Assembly (NCBI RefSeq): GCF_020829595.1
Contig: NZ_JAIVFW010000032.1
Span: 1-64,000, forward strand
Source of the DNA: Nostoc sp. CHAB 5844
GTDB taxonomy: Bacteria > Cyanobacteriota > Cyanobacteriia > Cyanobacteriales > Nostocaceae
DNA: 64,000 nt
Direction of reading: 5' to 3'
Position 1 is the stretch's first letter; each line of letters starts with the position of its first letter. Under the pieces are notes generated by a model. It had not been told where the DNA came from. It did no database searches and saw only the letters and a program-made list of their open reading frames with translations. Made by a program: the position numbers and the translations under genes. Of this stretch, positions 16,461-25,120 are shown piece after piece.

Positions 16461-17609
16461 ATGAATCAAGTCTTCAACCAGCTACAAATCAATGGATATC
16501 GCGGTTTGAAGACGGTAGAACTGACTCAATTAGGACAGGTAAATATTTTTGTTGGTGACAATAATTCAGGAAAAACTAGTATTCTAGAAGCTATTTCAAT
16601 TTTATGTAATCCACTTGATCCATTTCAATGGCTTGAAGTCTCACAACGCAGAGTTTATCTTGGTAAATCATTAGCTATTCCTCGCCCAGATATTGACGCG
16701 TTAAAATGGATATTTCCGCAAAATTTAAACTCTTTCAACAATGAAGATGGCGAAGGCGAAATATTGATAAAAACAGACGGTAATACTTCTATAACTGGGC
16801 TTAAAGCGCGACTACAAGAAATTTATGGTAGTGGGGCGGACAGACTTAATAGTGAACAATTCAATGAAGATGTTTCTACTCCTGAAACCGACACTGTACG
16901 CTCAGGACTGGAACTAGAAGTTATAGCTTATCCAAAAGTAGGACAAAGAGATTTGTCTACTCATGAAGTAGAAGAACGTCAAGAAATATTTCAAGTGTGG
17001 GAAAATGAGCGATTTATTTGGCGTAGAAGAAGTAAGCCGTTTGTCAATAATGCAACTGTATCTCCTTCATATTCTTCATCCCAACCTATCTTGGAGCGTT
17101 TGACACAAATAATTTTGGCAGAACAAGGTGGTAAGCAAGAAGTATTAGAGATAATTCAATGGTTTGACAAAAATATTACAGATATTCAAATATTATCAAC
17201 GTCTATGGCTAAAGCAACTCTTTATATAGAACATCAACAATTAGGTTTTGCTCCTTTATATACATTTGGCGATGGACTGAAGCGAACTTTAGTTATTGCT
17301 CTGACTCTTTTTTCTGCTAAAAATGGTGTGTTGTTAATTGACGAAATTGAAACATCTATTCATGTTTCAGCACTTAGTAGAGTATTTTCATGGCTTGTTG
17401 AAGCTTGTTGTCGGAGAAACGTACAGCTTTTTGCCACAACTCATAGTCTGGAAGCAGTTGATGCTATGTTACAAACAGATATGAGTACAGATAATATTGT
17501 CGCTTTTCGATTAAATCCCCAAGGAAAACCACCACAAAGATTTTCTGGTAATCTTTTGCATAGACTACGCTCTGAGCGCGGGCTAGATATTAGAGGTAGT
17601 CATGGTTAG
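16461..17609 (+). CDS. AAA/ABC-type ATPase (OLD/AriA-like), defence-type
   Basis: A 382-residue SMC/RecF-like ATPase. It starts with LQINGYRGLKTVEL (the N-terminal strand typical of AAA15/OLD ATPases), has Walker A GDNNSGKT at residues 32-39, a signature-like YTFGDGLKRTLVIAL near 270, Walker B GVLLIDEIETSIH near 290-302, and the switch His in FATTHSLEAV near 330. No nuclease domain is fused. It overlaps the next gene by 8 bases, so the two are translationally coupled. ATPase plus separate TOPRIM protein is the layout of PARIS (AriA/AriB) and related phage defences. That role is inferred. AGGAA lies upstream of ATG 16461. Confidence 0.88.
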   Translation: MNQVFNQLQINGYRGLKTVELTQLGQVNIFVGDNNSGKTSILEAISILCNPLDPFQWLEVSQRRVYLGKSLAIPRPDIDALKWIFPQNLNSFNNEDGEGEILIKTDGNTSITGLKARLQEIYGSGADRLNSEQFNEDVSTPETDTVRSGLELEVIAYPKVGQRDLSTHEVEERQEIFQVWENERFIWRRRSKPFVNNATVSPSYSSSQPILERLTQIILAEQGGKQEVLEIIQWFDKNITDIQILSTSMAKATLYIEHQQLGFAPLYTFGDGLKRTLVIALTLFSAKNGVLLIDEIETSIHVSALSRVFSWLVEACCRRNVQLFATTHSLEAVDAMLQTDMSTDNIVAFRLNPQGKPPQRFSGNLLHRLRSERGLDIRGSHG

Positions 17610-18450
17610 GTATTGCTATATAGTTGCAGAAGGCCCGCAAGATATTGAATTTTTAATTCGTTTACTCAAACTTTATGGTTTGCATCGAGTAATTAAATTA
17701 TCTGCTCTGGATAAATTTTGGGAACCACTTGTACCAAAAACATTTCCTGTAGATGACGATTTGATGAAACGCGTACCTGTTCCCACTTTTTTAGCAAATA
17801 GTGAATTATCCATTGCCTTACACAGTGCTATTGGAATTACACGTTTAGCAAATACTGTAGAAGAGAGTTTAGCATTAATTCAAGCTTCTGAAATTTTTGG
17901 TGTCGGTTTTGTTTTAGATGCTGATAGCAATGAAACACCTTTTGATAGGTTCAGCGAATTAATTAATAAAATTACACCTATTGGACTACCTTTGCCTTCT
18001 GAGCTAGGAAAAGTGACATATAGTTCTCCGCGATGTGGCATATTTATTATGCCTAATAATCTTGTTGCAGGAACTTTAGAAGATATTCTTTTTGAATGTG
18101 CCAAGTTGAACTATCCAGATTTGCTAGAACTTGCACTCAATTATGTTTCTAGTATTGATACAAGTCAATTAAGTAAAGATGATTTACGTGAATTAAATAA
18201 ACCAGCAGGTAAAAATAAAGCAGTTATATCAAGTATCAGCAGCATACTAAGATCTGGAAGGACTTTACAAGTTTCAATACAAGATAATCGCTGGCTTGAT
18301 GAAAATACGCTTAGTTTAGAAAGCGTAAATCTTATAAAAATATTTCTTGATAAAATTACAGGAAGCGGCAAGTTTTGTGTTGGAGTTAAATCCCCATTAC
18401 AAAACTTGACTTCAGACGAACGACTTCTGACTTCCGATTCAGATAACTGA
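17602..18450 (+). CDS. DUF3226/TOPRIM-like partner protein
   Basis: A 282-residue protein starting MVRYCYIVAEGPQDIEFLIRLLKLYG. An early Glu-Gly-x-x-Asp plus the later GVGFVLDADSN (DxD, near residue 98) is the arrangement of TOPRIM metal-binding motifs. CGIFIMPNN near 145 and TLEDILFECA near 155 fit DUF3226 proteins, which I recall as TOPRIM-like. Its ATG overlaps the ATPase gene by 8 bases. The last 15 residues (NLTSDERLLTSDSDN) are encoded by heptameric repeat DNA. After the TGA the same frame stays open 33 more codons, so the present C-terminus may be secondary. Effector nuclease function is inferred. Confidence 0.75.
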   Translation: MVRYCYIVAEGPQDIEFLIRLLKLYGLHRVIKLSALDKFWEPLVPKTFPVDDDLMKRVPVPTFLANSELSIALHSAIGITRLANTVEESLALIQASEIFGVGFVLDADSNETPFDRFSELINKITPIGLPLPSELGKVTYSSPRCGIFIMPNNLVAGTLEDILFECAKLNYPDLLELALNYVSSIDTSQLSKDDLRELNKPAGKNKAVISSISSILRSGRTLQVSIQDNRWLDENTLSLESVNLIKIFLDKITGSGKFCVGVKSPLQNLTSDERLLTSDSDN

Positions 18451-18775
18451 GTTTCTTTCCAAGATGGTTCCGAAACAGAATCACTGGGAATAGTTTGCAA
18501 AGACGAGGTATTTTTGGACAGCCTTTCTGGTAATGTAGGAGTAGAGGACTAAGAACTTTCTATTGCATACACATTACTGCCAATATAAAAAAGTAACATT
18601 AACATAATTGATTTAAAATTAGTAATTTTTAATTAGGTTTTAGCACATAATTTCGTAAATTCATAGTGAATTATCTTGAAAAACCTCAGCGTACCTCTGC
18701 GCTAACCTTCTCTGCGAGACGCTTTGCGAATGCGTACCTCTGCGTTTAAAAATGCTACAAGTTGAATGATTACTT
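18451..18775. other. intergenic region: possible lost 3' end and dispersed repeat
   Basis: From 18451 to 18549 the frame of the preceding gene continues open for 33 codons (VSFQDGSETESLG...NVGVED) to a TAA at 18550-18552, possibly a former C-terminus or gene remnant. At about 18683-18748 is a dispersed cyanobacterial-style repeat with CGTACCTCTGCG twice. No other gene seen. Confidence 0.45.
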
Positions 18776-19795
18776 TTAATGATTACCCATCAGCAACTCC
18801 AATTTAAAAAAATCAATCAACTCTTCCAAAGATGTATCTTCATCTGTGGGTGTAGTTAATTCAATCTCTTGAATTGTCTGAAAAGTTAAATGCTTAAAAA
18901 TTTCACAAGTCAAAATGGCGATCGCTTCTTTTGTCAGACTGGCAATTTCCTGGGGATAACGAATGAGTCTAGATTTTGCAAAATTAACTTGAAAGCGGGC
19001 GCGTTTTAAAAGGCGTTGTCGGATATTCTCATAAAGTTCTGGATTCTCTACAGCTAAAGTTGCAGTTGTCTGATTTAAAATAACGGGTATGACATCTGGA
19101 TTTTCTTCTAAAAAAAGCAGGCTGCCTTCCTGATTGTAAGCAGCTATGCCATCCATCCCTAATGAGCCAATATCTGCAAGGGCAATGATACAAGCTACTA
19201 TTGATAAATCTCTGGTTTGGTCGTAAAGGGCAGGTTGATAAATACCTTGGTCAGATGGATCGTAGATGCAAATCGTAGCTTGAATAGCATCTTGAATAAT
19301 CGATATATCTGCCTCTGTAAACAGCACCGAATCATCAATACAATGCTCTTTTAACTGCTGATTTACTCCTTTTATATAATTGAATATTTTTTCAAAAGTT
19401 AGATTTTCACTTACTCCAGGTTCACGCCGTCTGGAAGTATGAGGCTGCGTTTGGGGAACAAAAATCTGAATCATGTCATGAGCAACAGCACACAGTTCTA
19501 GTAGCAGATTTGTGCGTGTTATGTATTCTGGTGTTAGCTCGTTACCTAGTGACGCTTGCCAATAAGGACAAATTACTTGAAAAATGGCATTTGCTCGGCG
19601 CTGTACATGATTTAGATGTTCACGGGTATGGTAGTAAAGCTGATTTTCAACAACTTCGCGGTCAAACTCCCCAACTGCAAAGTTTTTTACTCTAGCAACC
19701 ACCTCTGCAAAGGTACTGGGAAGCCATGTTGAGTTCTCTACTGAATCTTCTTGGAAGTGCCTATTATTTTGGTTTAGTCGCTCATCTATAGACAA
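18776..19795 (-). CDS. HD-domain-like protein of unknown function
   Basis: A 339-residue soluble protein. YHTREHLNHVQRRA near residues 53-66 and LCAVAHDMIQ near 101-110 give the spaced H...HD pattern of HD-superfamily metal-dependent phosphohydrolases, and LADIGSLGMDG near 206 supplies a plausible further Asp. The overall length is that of a conserved cyanobacterial family, not a characterised enzyme. A role in nucleotide or cyclic-nucleotide hydrolysis is possible but not shown. It converges with the ATPase/TOPRIM pair. ATG start at 19795. Confidence 0.6.
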   Translation of the reverse strand: MSIDERLNQNNRHFQEDSVENSTWLPSTFAEVVARVKNFAVGEFDREVVENQLYYHTREHLNHVQRRANAIFQVICPYWQASLGNELTPEYITRTNLLLELCAVAHDMIQIFVPQTQPHTSRRREPGVSENLTFEKIFNYIKGVNQQLKEHCIDDSVLFTEADISIIQDAIQATICIYDPSDQGIYQPALYDQTRDLSIVACIIALADIGSLGMDGIAAYNQEGSLLFLEENPDVIPVILNQTTATLAVENPELYENIRQRLLKRARFQVNFAKSRLIRYPQEIASLTKEAIAILTCEIFKHLTFQTIQEIELTTPTDEDTSLEELIDFFKLELLMGNH

Positions 19796-20163
19796 TATTA
19801 ACTCTCCTAATCCGTGTTTTTGAGAACTTTAATGCTCGGTAACAGCTACTTTTTGCATGAAAAACGTCATTTCGCTGTTGTCTCTGCTATTGTTCCCATC
19901 GGTAGGGGAATATCACATAGTTTTACGGAAAATTTTTTAAGTTTTTCTAGAACAGCAAAGTTTGCTAGAGAAGTAGTTGCTCAAGATTAGCCAAGTAAGC
20001 TTGAGGATTGCGACGGAATCGAAAATTCAGTATAAACACTGAACTATTACTCAAGTTGCTAGATTTAAACTAAATGCTTGAAGGTTGGTAATACTGCCAG
20101 TAATTGTCCGTGTGCTAGTACGGAAGACCCCGTTTTTTTAACTTAGCCTAAAGGTTAATTTAG
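19796..20163. other. intergenic region, no gene seen
   Basis: 368 bases upstream of the HD-like gene and downstream of the PIN toxin gene. I see no ORF, tRNA or riboswitch consensus. A run of Ts at 20133-20139 next to GAAGACCCCG is not backed by a good stem. Confidence 0.4.
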
Positions 20164-20592
20164 CTACACTGACCAATCTTGGATAGTTAGCCCTGGTACT
20201 TTCTTGAAGTCTTGCAGGTTTCTACTTAATAAAATACCACCGTTAGCAAGGGTAATCACTGCGATTCGTAAATCTAGAGTACCAATGCGAATTCCTGCTT
20301 TTCTGAATTCTCGAAAATACTCATCCGCTTTGAGGTCGTACTCCAAAATGTCCAAATCTGAAAACAGAACGAAGATTTGTTTTAATTTATTATATGCCCC
20401 AACCAAGGCTTGAGGTGTAGTAGCTTTACGAATTTGAGCTATGCGTCCAGCATACTGCTCCTCAAGACTTACAACCGTTGTAAATAGTGTGTCGGAAGAA
20501 TGTTGTCGCGTCCTAATAATACGCTCGCATACTTGAGGGTGATTGCGTTCGTAAAGACTAAGATGGTCTGTATCCATTACGTAGCAAGTCAT
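20164..20592 (-). CDS. PIN-domain (VapC-like) toxin
   Basis: A 142-residue PIN-domain protein. It starts MTCYVMDTDHLSLYER, with the first catalytic Asp in MDTD (residues 6-9), a conserved acidic SLEE near 43-46, and the later Asp cluster in TLDLRIAVITLANGGILLSRNLQDF near 105-129. PIN toxins are Mg-dependent RNases that cleave tRNA, rRNA or mRNA initiation regions. Its first bases overlap the end of the upstream antitoxin gene by 4 bp (ATGA type), so the pair is a coupled toxin-antitoxin operon. Length is normal and all acidic residues are present, so it is likely active. Confidence 0.88.
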   Translation of the reverse strand: MTCYVMDTDHLSLYERNHPQVCERIIRTRQHSSDTLFTTVVSLEEQYAGRIAQIRKATTPQALVGAYNKLKQIFVLFSDLDILEYDLKADEYFREFRKAGIRIGTLDLRIAVITLANGGILLSRNLQDFKKVPGLTIQDWSV

Positions 20593-20900
20593 TCAAAAAC
20601 CTCATCCTCCGAAACTTGCTGACGATAAGCTGCAACTTCTGCTAAGAAATCATCAAATGTTGGGTCTGAAGCAAAAATACCCATATGTTTTAGCCAAGAA
20701 TCTGTTTCTTGCTGAGATCGCTCTTCACCTACCTCAATAGTGACTAGCTCACCCGATGCCAGTTGCGTTTCTAAAGCAGCTTTAGCAAGCGCTATTGCTT
20801 CTTCCTTTGTGCGACCTTCAACTGTACTATTGGGAATACCAACAATAGAAGCGATAAATTTATTCTCTGGATGACTTTGAACAAAAACCTGATACTGCAC
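20589..20900 (-). CDS. HicB-like antitoxin of the PIN toxin
   Basis: A 103-residue protein. Residues 1-60 follow the HicB partial-RNase-H pattern: YQVFVQSHPENKFIASIVGIPNSTVEGRTKEEAIALAKAALE. The C-terminal 40 residues are acidic and likely wrap the toxin (FDDFLAEVAAYRQQVSEDEVFE). It is first in the operon and overlaps the PIN toxin by 4 bp. HicB antitoxins classically pair with HicA; pairing of this fold with PIN toxins is also seen in cyanobacteria. No separate DNA-binding domain is obvious. Confidence 0.8.
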   Translation of the reverse strand: MQYQVFVQSHPENKFIASIVGIPNSTVEGRTKEEAIALAKAALETQLASGELVTIEVGEERSQQETDSWLKHMGIFASDPTFDDFLAEVAAYRQQVSEDEVFE

Positions 20901-21203
20901 GCGTTAATCCCTCCAAACATGCATATTAATATTAATTTTATAACAGTAGAACCTACGCGCAGAAACCGGGAGTATTTGGATTTTACCCACTTTCAATCAT
21001 AGCGATCGCACCATCATAATGAATTTGTTGGGTTTCACTGCGTTTTACCCAAGCCTCTTGGGGAGCGAGTTATGTTAGTTGATTGAACATTTTGGGAAAT
21101 ATGACACCATGTGTAAAAATCGGTGACTCATTCACACTGAGGCAACTACAACAGTAGTGTTTAGCACCATCAGGAATATGCCAGATTTCGCAGGAGCAGA
21201 TTG
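20901..21203. other. intergenic region between divergent operons
   Basis: Holds promoters of the toxin-antitoxin pair (leftward) and the NHLM-type exporter (rightward). A dyad TTGGGT...ACCCAA spans 21030-21052, of a kind scattered in cyanobacterial genomes. No precursor-peptide ORF is visible. Confidence 0.4.
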
Positions 21204-23495
21204 GTGTTTAAGTTCAGTCAAGTAAAGCAAGTGACAAAACGTGTGAGAACGCCGACAGTTCTGCAAATGGAAGAAGTAGAGTGCGGCGCTGCGGCATTAG
21301 GGATCATTTTGGGTTACTACGAACGCTTTGTACCATTAGCAGAATTACGCCAAGAATGTGGTGTTTCGCGGGATGGTAGCCAACCTGCTAGCATTGTCAA
21401 AGCTGCGCGAAATTACGGACTGCGGGCTAAAGCTTTTAAAAAGCAGACTTCGCAGCTTGCTCAAATGCGCTTACCTGTAATCACTTTCTGGAATTTTAGC
21501 CATTTATTGGTAGTTGAAGGCTTTGAGGCAGACAAAGTTTACCTAAACGATCCAGCGACAGGGCCGCGAACAGTTTCATTGCAGGAGTTTGATGAGGCAT
21601 ATATTGGCATTGTCCTAATCATGGAACCGGAAGCGGGGTTCAAGAAAGGTGGACATAAGCCTAGTGTATTGCGATCGCTTTTGCAACGCTTGCATTCCTC
21701 AATGGGAGCAGTGGTGCTGAGTGTACTGATTGGCTTTTTACTCGTATTGCCAGGAATGGCTTTACCTGTATTTAACCAAGTATTTGTGGATCAAATTTTG
21801 ATAGAAGGGAGGTCAGATTGGCTGCGTCCATTGCTGCTAGGAATGTTAGTAACCGCAGCAATCCAAGGATTTTTATTTTTCCTGCAACGGCGTTATTTAC
21901 GTCAGTTGCAAATTAAGTTAGCTGCGAGTATGTCCAGCCGCTTTTTATGGCATCTGCTTAAGTTGCCTGTTAGCTTCTATACACAACGCTTCCCTGGCGA
22001 AATTAGTAGTCGGATTAAGCTAAATGATAAAGTGGCGCAGGTGTTATCTGGCTCAATGGCGAATACTTTCATCAATCTGTTCATGGCGGCATTTTACGGG
22101 CTAGTGATGTTTGCTTATAATTGGCTGTTGACTAGTATTGCTATATTCTTTGCAGTTATAAATGTATTGATACTCCAGTGGGTGGAACGCTGGCGAGAAG
22201 ATAACTTCATGCAGTCTGACAAAGACTGGAGTAAAGCTGAAGGTGTAGCGATCGCTGGTATCCAGAGTATTGAAACGTTAAAAGCATCAGCTTTAGAATC
22301 TGATATGTTTGCTCGTTGGGCGGGCTACATTTCTAAAAGTTGGAATGCTTTTACAGAAATTGCAGTTATTAATGAACTTTTGTTTGTACTGCCTGTACTG
22401 CTGTCAGGTTTAACAACTATGCTAGTTTTGGCAGTAGGCGGCTGGCAAGTAATCGATGGAAAAATGACTATTGGGATGCTGGTAGGGTTTCAAAGTCTGA
22501 TGACAAGCTTTCAAGAACCTGTTAACCAGTTGATGGGATTTGCTTCAATGTTGCAAACCCTTAGTGGTAATTTGATGCGCTTAGATGATGTCTTAGCAAA
22601 TAATACTGACCCACAGTTGGAACCAGAGAGGGAGTCAAGAGTTAGCTTTGTAGGAGCAGGGACAGAAGAACGTCGAAGCGATCGTCATGATGAAAGCTTC
22701 GGCTACACAAGGGAAGCCTGGATTGGCAAGGTTAATTCCTATATTCCTATTCGCCTGCAAGGACATATTGAATTGCGAAACGTCACCTTTGGCTACGCTA
22801 AAGTTAGTAAACCGCTTGTAGAAAACTTTAGCTGTGTCGTTGAGCCAGGACAGCGAATAGCGTTAGTTGGAGGGAGTGGTTCTGGAAAATCTACTATTGC
22901 CAAGTTGGTAGCAGGGCTTTACGAACCTTGGTCAGGGGAGATACTGTTTGATGGTATCCCGCGTCAGGAAATTCCCCGCTCAGTGTTAGTAAATTCTATT
23001 GCTACAGTAGAGCAAGAAATTTTCTTATTTTCTGGGATGGTACGCGATAATTTAACTTTGTGGGATTCTAGTATTCCCGATTCTCAAATTCGCCGCGCCT
23101 GTGTAGATGCCCGGATTCAGGATGTAATATTGGCGCTTCCTGGTGGGTATAATGGAGAACTACTAGAAGGTGGTGTTAATTTAAGCGGCGGACAGCGACA
23201 AAGGTTAGAAATTGCGCGATCGCTCATCAACAACCCCAGTATTTTAATTTTGGATGAGGCTACTAGCGCCCTGGATGGGGAAACAGAGCAAATTATCTAT
23301 GACAAACTCCGGCAAAGGGGATGCAGTTGTTTAATTGTGGCGCACCGTCTCAGCAGTATTCGTGATTGTGATGAAATCATCGTCCTGGATAAAGGGGTAG
23401 TTGTCCAGCGAGGAACCCACGCCCAATTACTCCAAATGGGCGGATTTTACGCTGAACTTGTTCGTGGTGAGGAAGAGGCAGAAGATGAGTGTTAA
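21204..23495 (+). CDS. NHLM-type peptidase/permease/ATP-binding ABC exporter
   Basis: A full-length peptide exporter of about 763 residues. Residues 10-150 are a C39 peptidase: Cys in MEEVECGAAALG (near 27), His in NFSHLLVVEGF (near 100), Asp in NDPATGPR. A transmembrane region spans about 170-440, and the ATPase has Walker A GGSGSGKST, signature LSGGQRQRLE and Walker B ILILDEATSALD. The sequence fits the first component of NHLM (Nif11/nitrile-hydratase-leader) export systems, which cleave and export modified peptides. GTG 21204, 7 bases after AGGAG, is the likely start; a TTG at 21201 is possible. The gene looks intact, but its partner is broken. Confidence 0.88.
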   Translation: MFKFSQVKQVTKRVRTPTVLQMEEVECGAAALGIILGYYERFVPLAELRQECGVSRDGSQPASIVKAARNYGLRAKAFKKQTSQLAQMRLPVITFWNFSHLLVVEGFEADKVYLNDPATGPRTVSLQEFDEAYIGIVLIMEPEAGFKKGGHKPSVLRSLLQRLHSSMGAVVLSVLIGFLLVLPGMALPVFNQVFVDQILIEGRSDWLRPLLLGMLVTAAIQGFLFFLQRRYLRQLQIKLAASMSSRFLWHLLKLPVSFYTQRFPGEISSRIKLNDKVAQVLSGSMANTFINLFMAAFYGLVMFAYNWLLTSIAIFFAVINVLILQWVERWREDNFMQSDKDWSKAEGVAIAGIQSIETLKASALESDMFARWAGYISKSWNAFTEIAVINELLFVLPVLLSGLTTMLVLAVGGWQVIDGKMTIGMLVGFQSLMTSFQEPVNQLMGFASMLQTLSGNLMRLDDVLANNTDPQLEPERESRVSFVGAGTEERRSDRHDESFGYTREAWIGKVNSYIPIRLQGHIELRNVTFGYAKVSKPLVENFSCVVEPGQRIALVGGSGSGKSTIAKLVAGLYEPWSGEILFDGIPRQEIPRSVLVNSIATVEQEIFLFSGMVRDNLTLWDSSIPDSQIRRACVDARIQDVILALPGGYNGELLEGGVNLSGGQRQRLEIARSLINNPSILILDEATSALDGETEQIIYDKLRQRGCSCLIVAHRLSSIRDCDEIIVLDKGVVVQRGTHAQLLQMGGFYAELVRGEEEAEDEC

Positions 23496-24588
23496 ATCAA
23501 AGAAGCTAGAATCTTTCATTGTCGTTCCAGAGAATGAAGTATTGCTGTTAGATGATTCAGAAAGCTTATGGGTAATTGAGTCTGGCTCAATGACGGTGTA
23601 TGCTGGCAAGGTGCAGTCAGGAGCCTTGCAATCAGCACGCCGCTATTTATTTGAGGTAGAAACAGGGGAAGCGTTATTTGGATTTGCACTTGAGGATGTA
23701 CAAAACTCCACTCCATTAGATGGAAGCCGACTTCAGACAGGGTACTTATCCCCTGCTCCCGGAGAAACGCCTTCTTCTCTTTTAAGTAGGGGATTGGAGC
23801 CTACAAATTCTATTTGTATTTTGGCAGTTGCTACTACAGAAACCAGACTTCTGCGGATGACGTTGGGGGAATTAGAGAGCGATCGCACTCCTGACTATAA
23901 TGCAAGTACAAATTCTTTCACAGCCATTCATTTAATTACCACTTGGTTTGAGCGTCTGAGTTCAGTCTTTCAACTTACTACTATTCCCTTACCACCGCCT
24001 CAACTTTCTAGCCAAACACCAAGGGATACTCAGCGCGTCATCCTCAAGAATTTCCATGACTCATTTGTTTCTAGTTTGCAAGAACTCGACCACTCAGCAC
24101 AACAGGAAAACTTAATACAGTTCCAAGCACGGGAACGCCTGAACCAAAAGATGACAACGACCGCGCTAGCAGGGTTTGTTTCTTTACTGGATACACAGGA
24201 AAGTTCTGCCGCTCTAATTGGCGATCCGCTATTGATAGCGGCTGGTGCTGTCGGACGAGCAATGGAAATTCCGATCCGTCCTGCTGCAAAATCGGAAGAT
24301 ATGAAGCGAGTCAAAGATCCACTAGAGGCGATCGCTCGTGCTTCGCGGATGCGGATTCGGCGAGTATTGTTGAGCGAACGTTGGTGGCGTGATGATTGTG
24401 GGCCTCTACTGGCTTACTTGCAAGACCAAACGCCTGTAGCACTGTTACCTGTTAATAATAAATATTATGAGATTTATCATCCAGTCATATCGTGTCTGGT
24501 GAAAGACTTATCATTAAGGCAGCTTCAGGTGCAGAGGAGCAGAGGAGCAGGGGAGCAGAGGGGAGGGGTTTTTGGGTTCTCTGCATAG
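23485..24588 (+). pseudogene. NHLM-type second ABC subunit, 5' part (disrupted)
   Basis: It starts at ATG 23485, overlapping the previous gene by 11 bases. It encodes the N-terminal non-enzymatic half of the second NHLM ABC protein: a cyclic-nucleotide-binding-like barrel (VLLLDDSESLWVIESGSMTVYAGKV) and a long linker domain ending VALLPVNNKYYEIYHPV. Homology then breaks: the frame runs into GA-rich heptameric repeats (24531-24568) and stops at 24588. The expected continuation into the transmembrane domain resumes at about 24620 in another frame. I read this as a repeat insertion of roughly 100 bases splitting the gene. Confidence 0.78.
24531..24568 (+). repeat. GA-rich heptameric repeat inside the broken exporter gene
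   Basis: GCAGAGGAGCAGAGGAGCAG followed by GGGAGCAGAGGGGAGGGG: degenerate 7-bp units of the AGCAGAGG type. It lies exactly where the coding homology of the second NHLM subunit is interrupted. Confidence 0.75.
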
Positions 24589-24643
24589 ATTCGGGAATTA
24601 TAACTAATTACCCGGACATGATATCACCCATCGACGGCTCAAG

Positions 24644-25120
24644 GTGAATGACCATACCGCTAAATCGTTGGCTGCAACTGCATATATGTTCTATCCTCCC
24701 TTCCCAGATACAAAGTTAAATTTACTAGCTTTGTTTCGGTACTCTATGCGGGGGGGATGGCAGTCAATACGGACGCTGTTGTTTATGGGCATACCAGGGG
24801 TAATCATTGGCATGATTGTCCCCCAAGCAATGGGAGTGCTAATTGATACTGCAATTCCCGATGCTGACCGGGGTTTGCTACTGCAACTCACCCTGGCAAT
24901 GCTTGCGGCTACTTTTGGTACAACCCTGTTTCGATTAACTCAGGGATTGGCTTTAGTGCGACTGGAATGTTACTCAATCTTTAACTTACAAGCTGGTGTA
25001 TGGGATAGGTTGCTCAAGTTACCACTGGGCTTTTTTCGGGACTACTCAGCGGGGGAAATATTATCCCGTGTTTCTGCGATTAACCAAATTCGGAATAAAT
25101 TGGGTGGTGAAAAACTGTAA
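24644..25120 (+). pseudogene. NHLM-type second ABC subunit, middle part (C-terminus deleted)
   Basis: This frame resumes the second subunit: AATAYMFYPPFPDTKLNLLALFRYSMRG, the lead-in to the membrane domain, then transmembrane helices and FFRDYSAGEILSRVSAINQIRNKLGG, the first cytoplasmic loop of an ABC permease. It stops two residues later. About 450 residues, including all remaining helices and the ATPase domain, are missing. At the cut, around 25105-25115, the sequence switches into the end of a kinase pseudogene on the opposite strand. The nominal start is GTG 24644, though the frame is open from 24608. Confidence 0.78.

Noticed and set aside
20100-20160. Possible glutamine-riboswitch-like ACGGAAG motif
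   Set aside because: Only a short ACGGAAGA string; the required stems and flanking consensus are missing.
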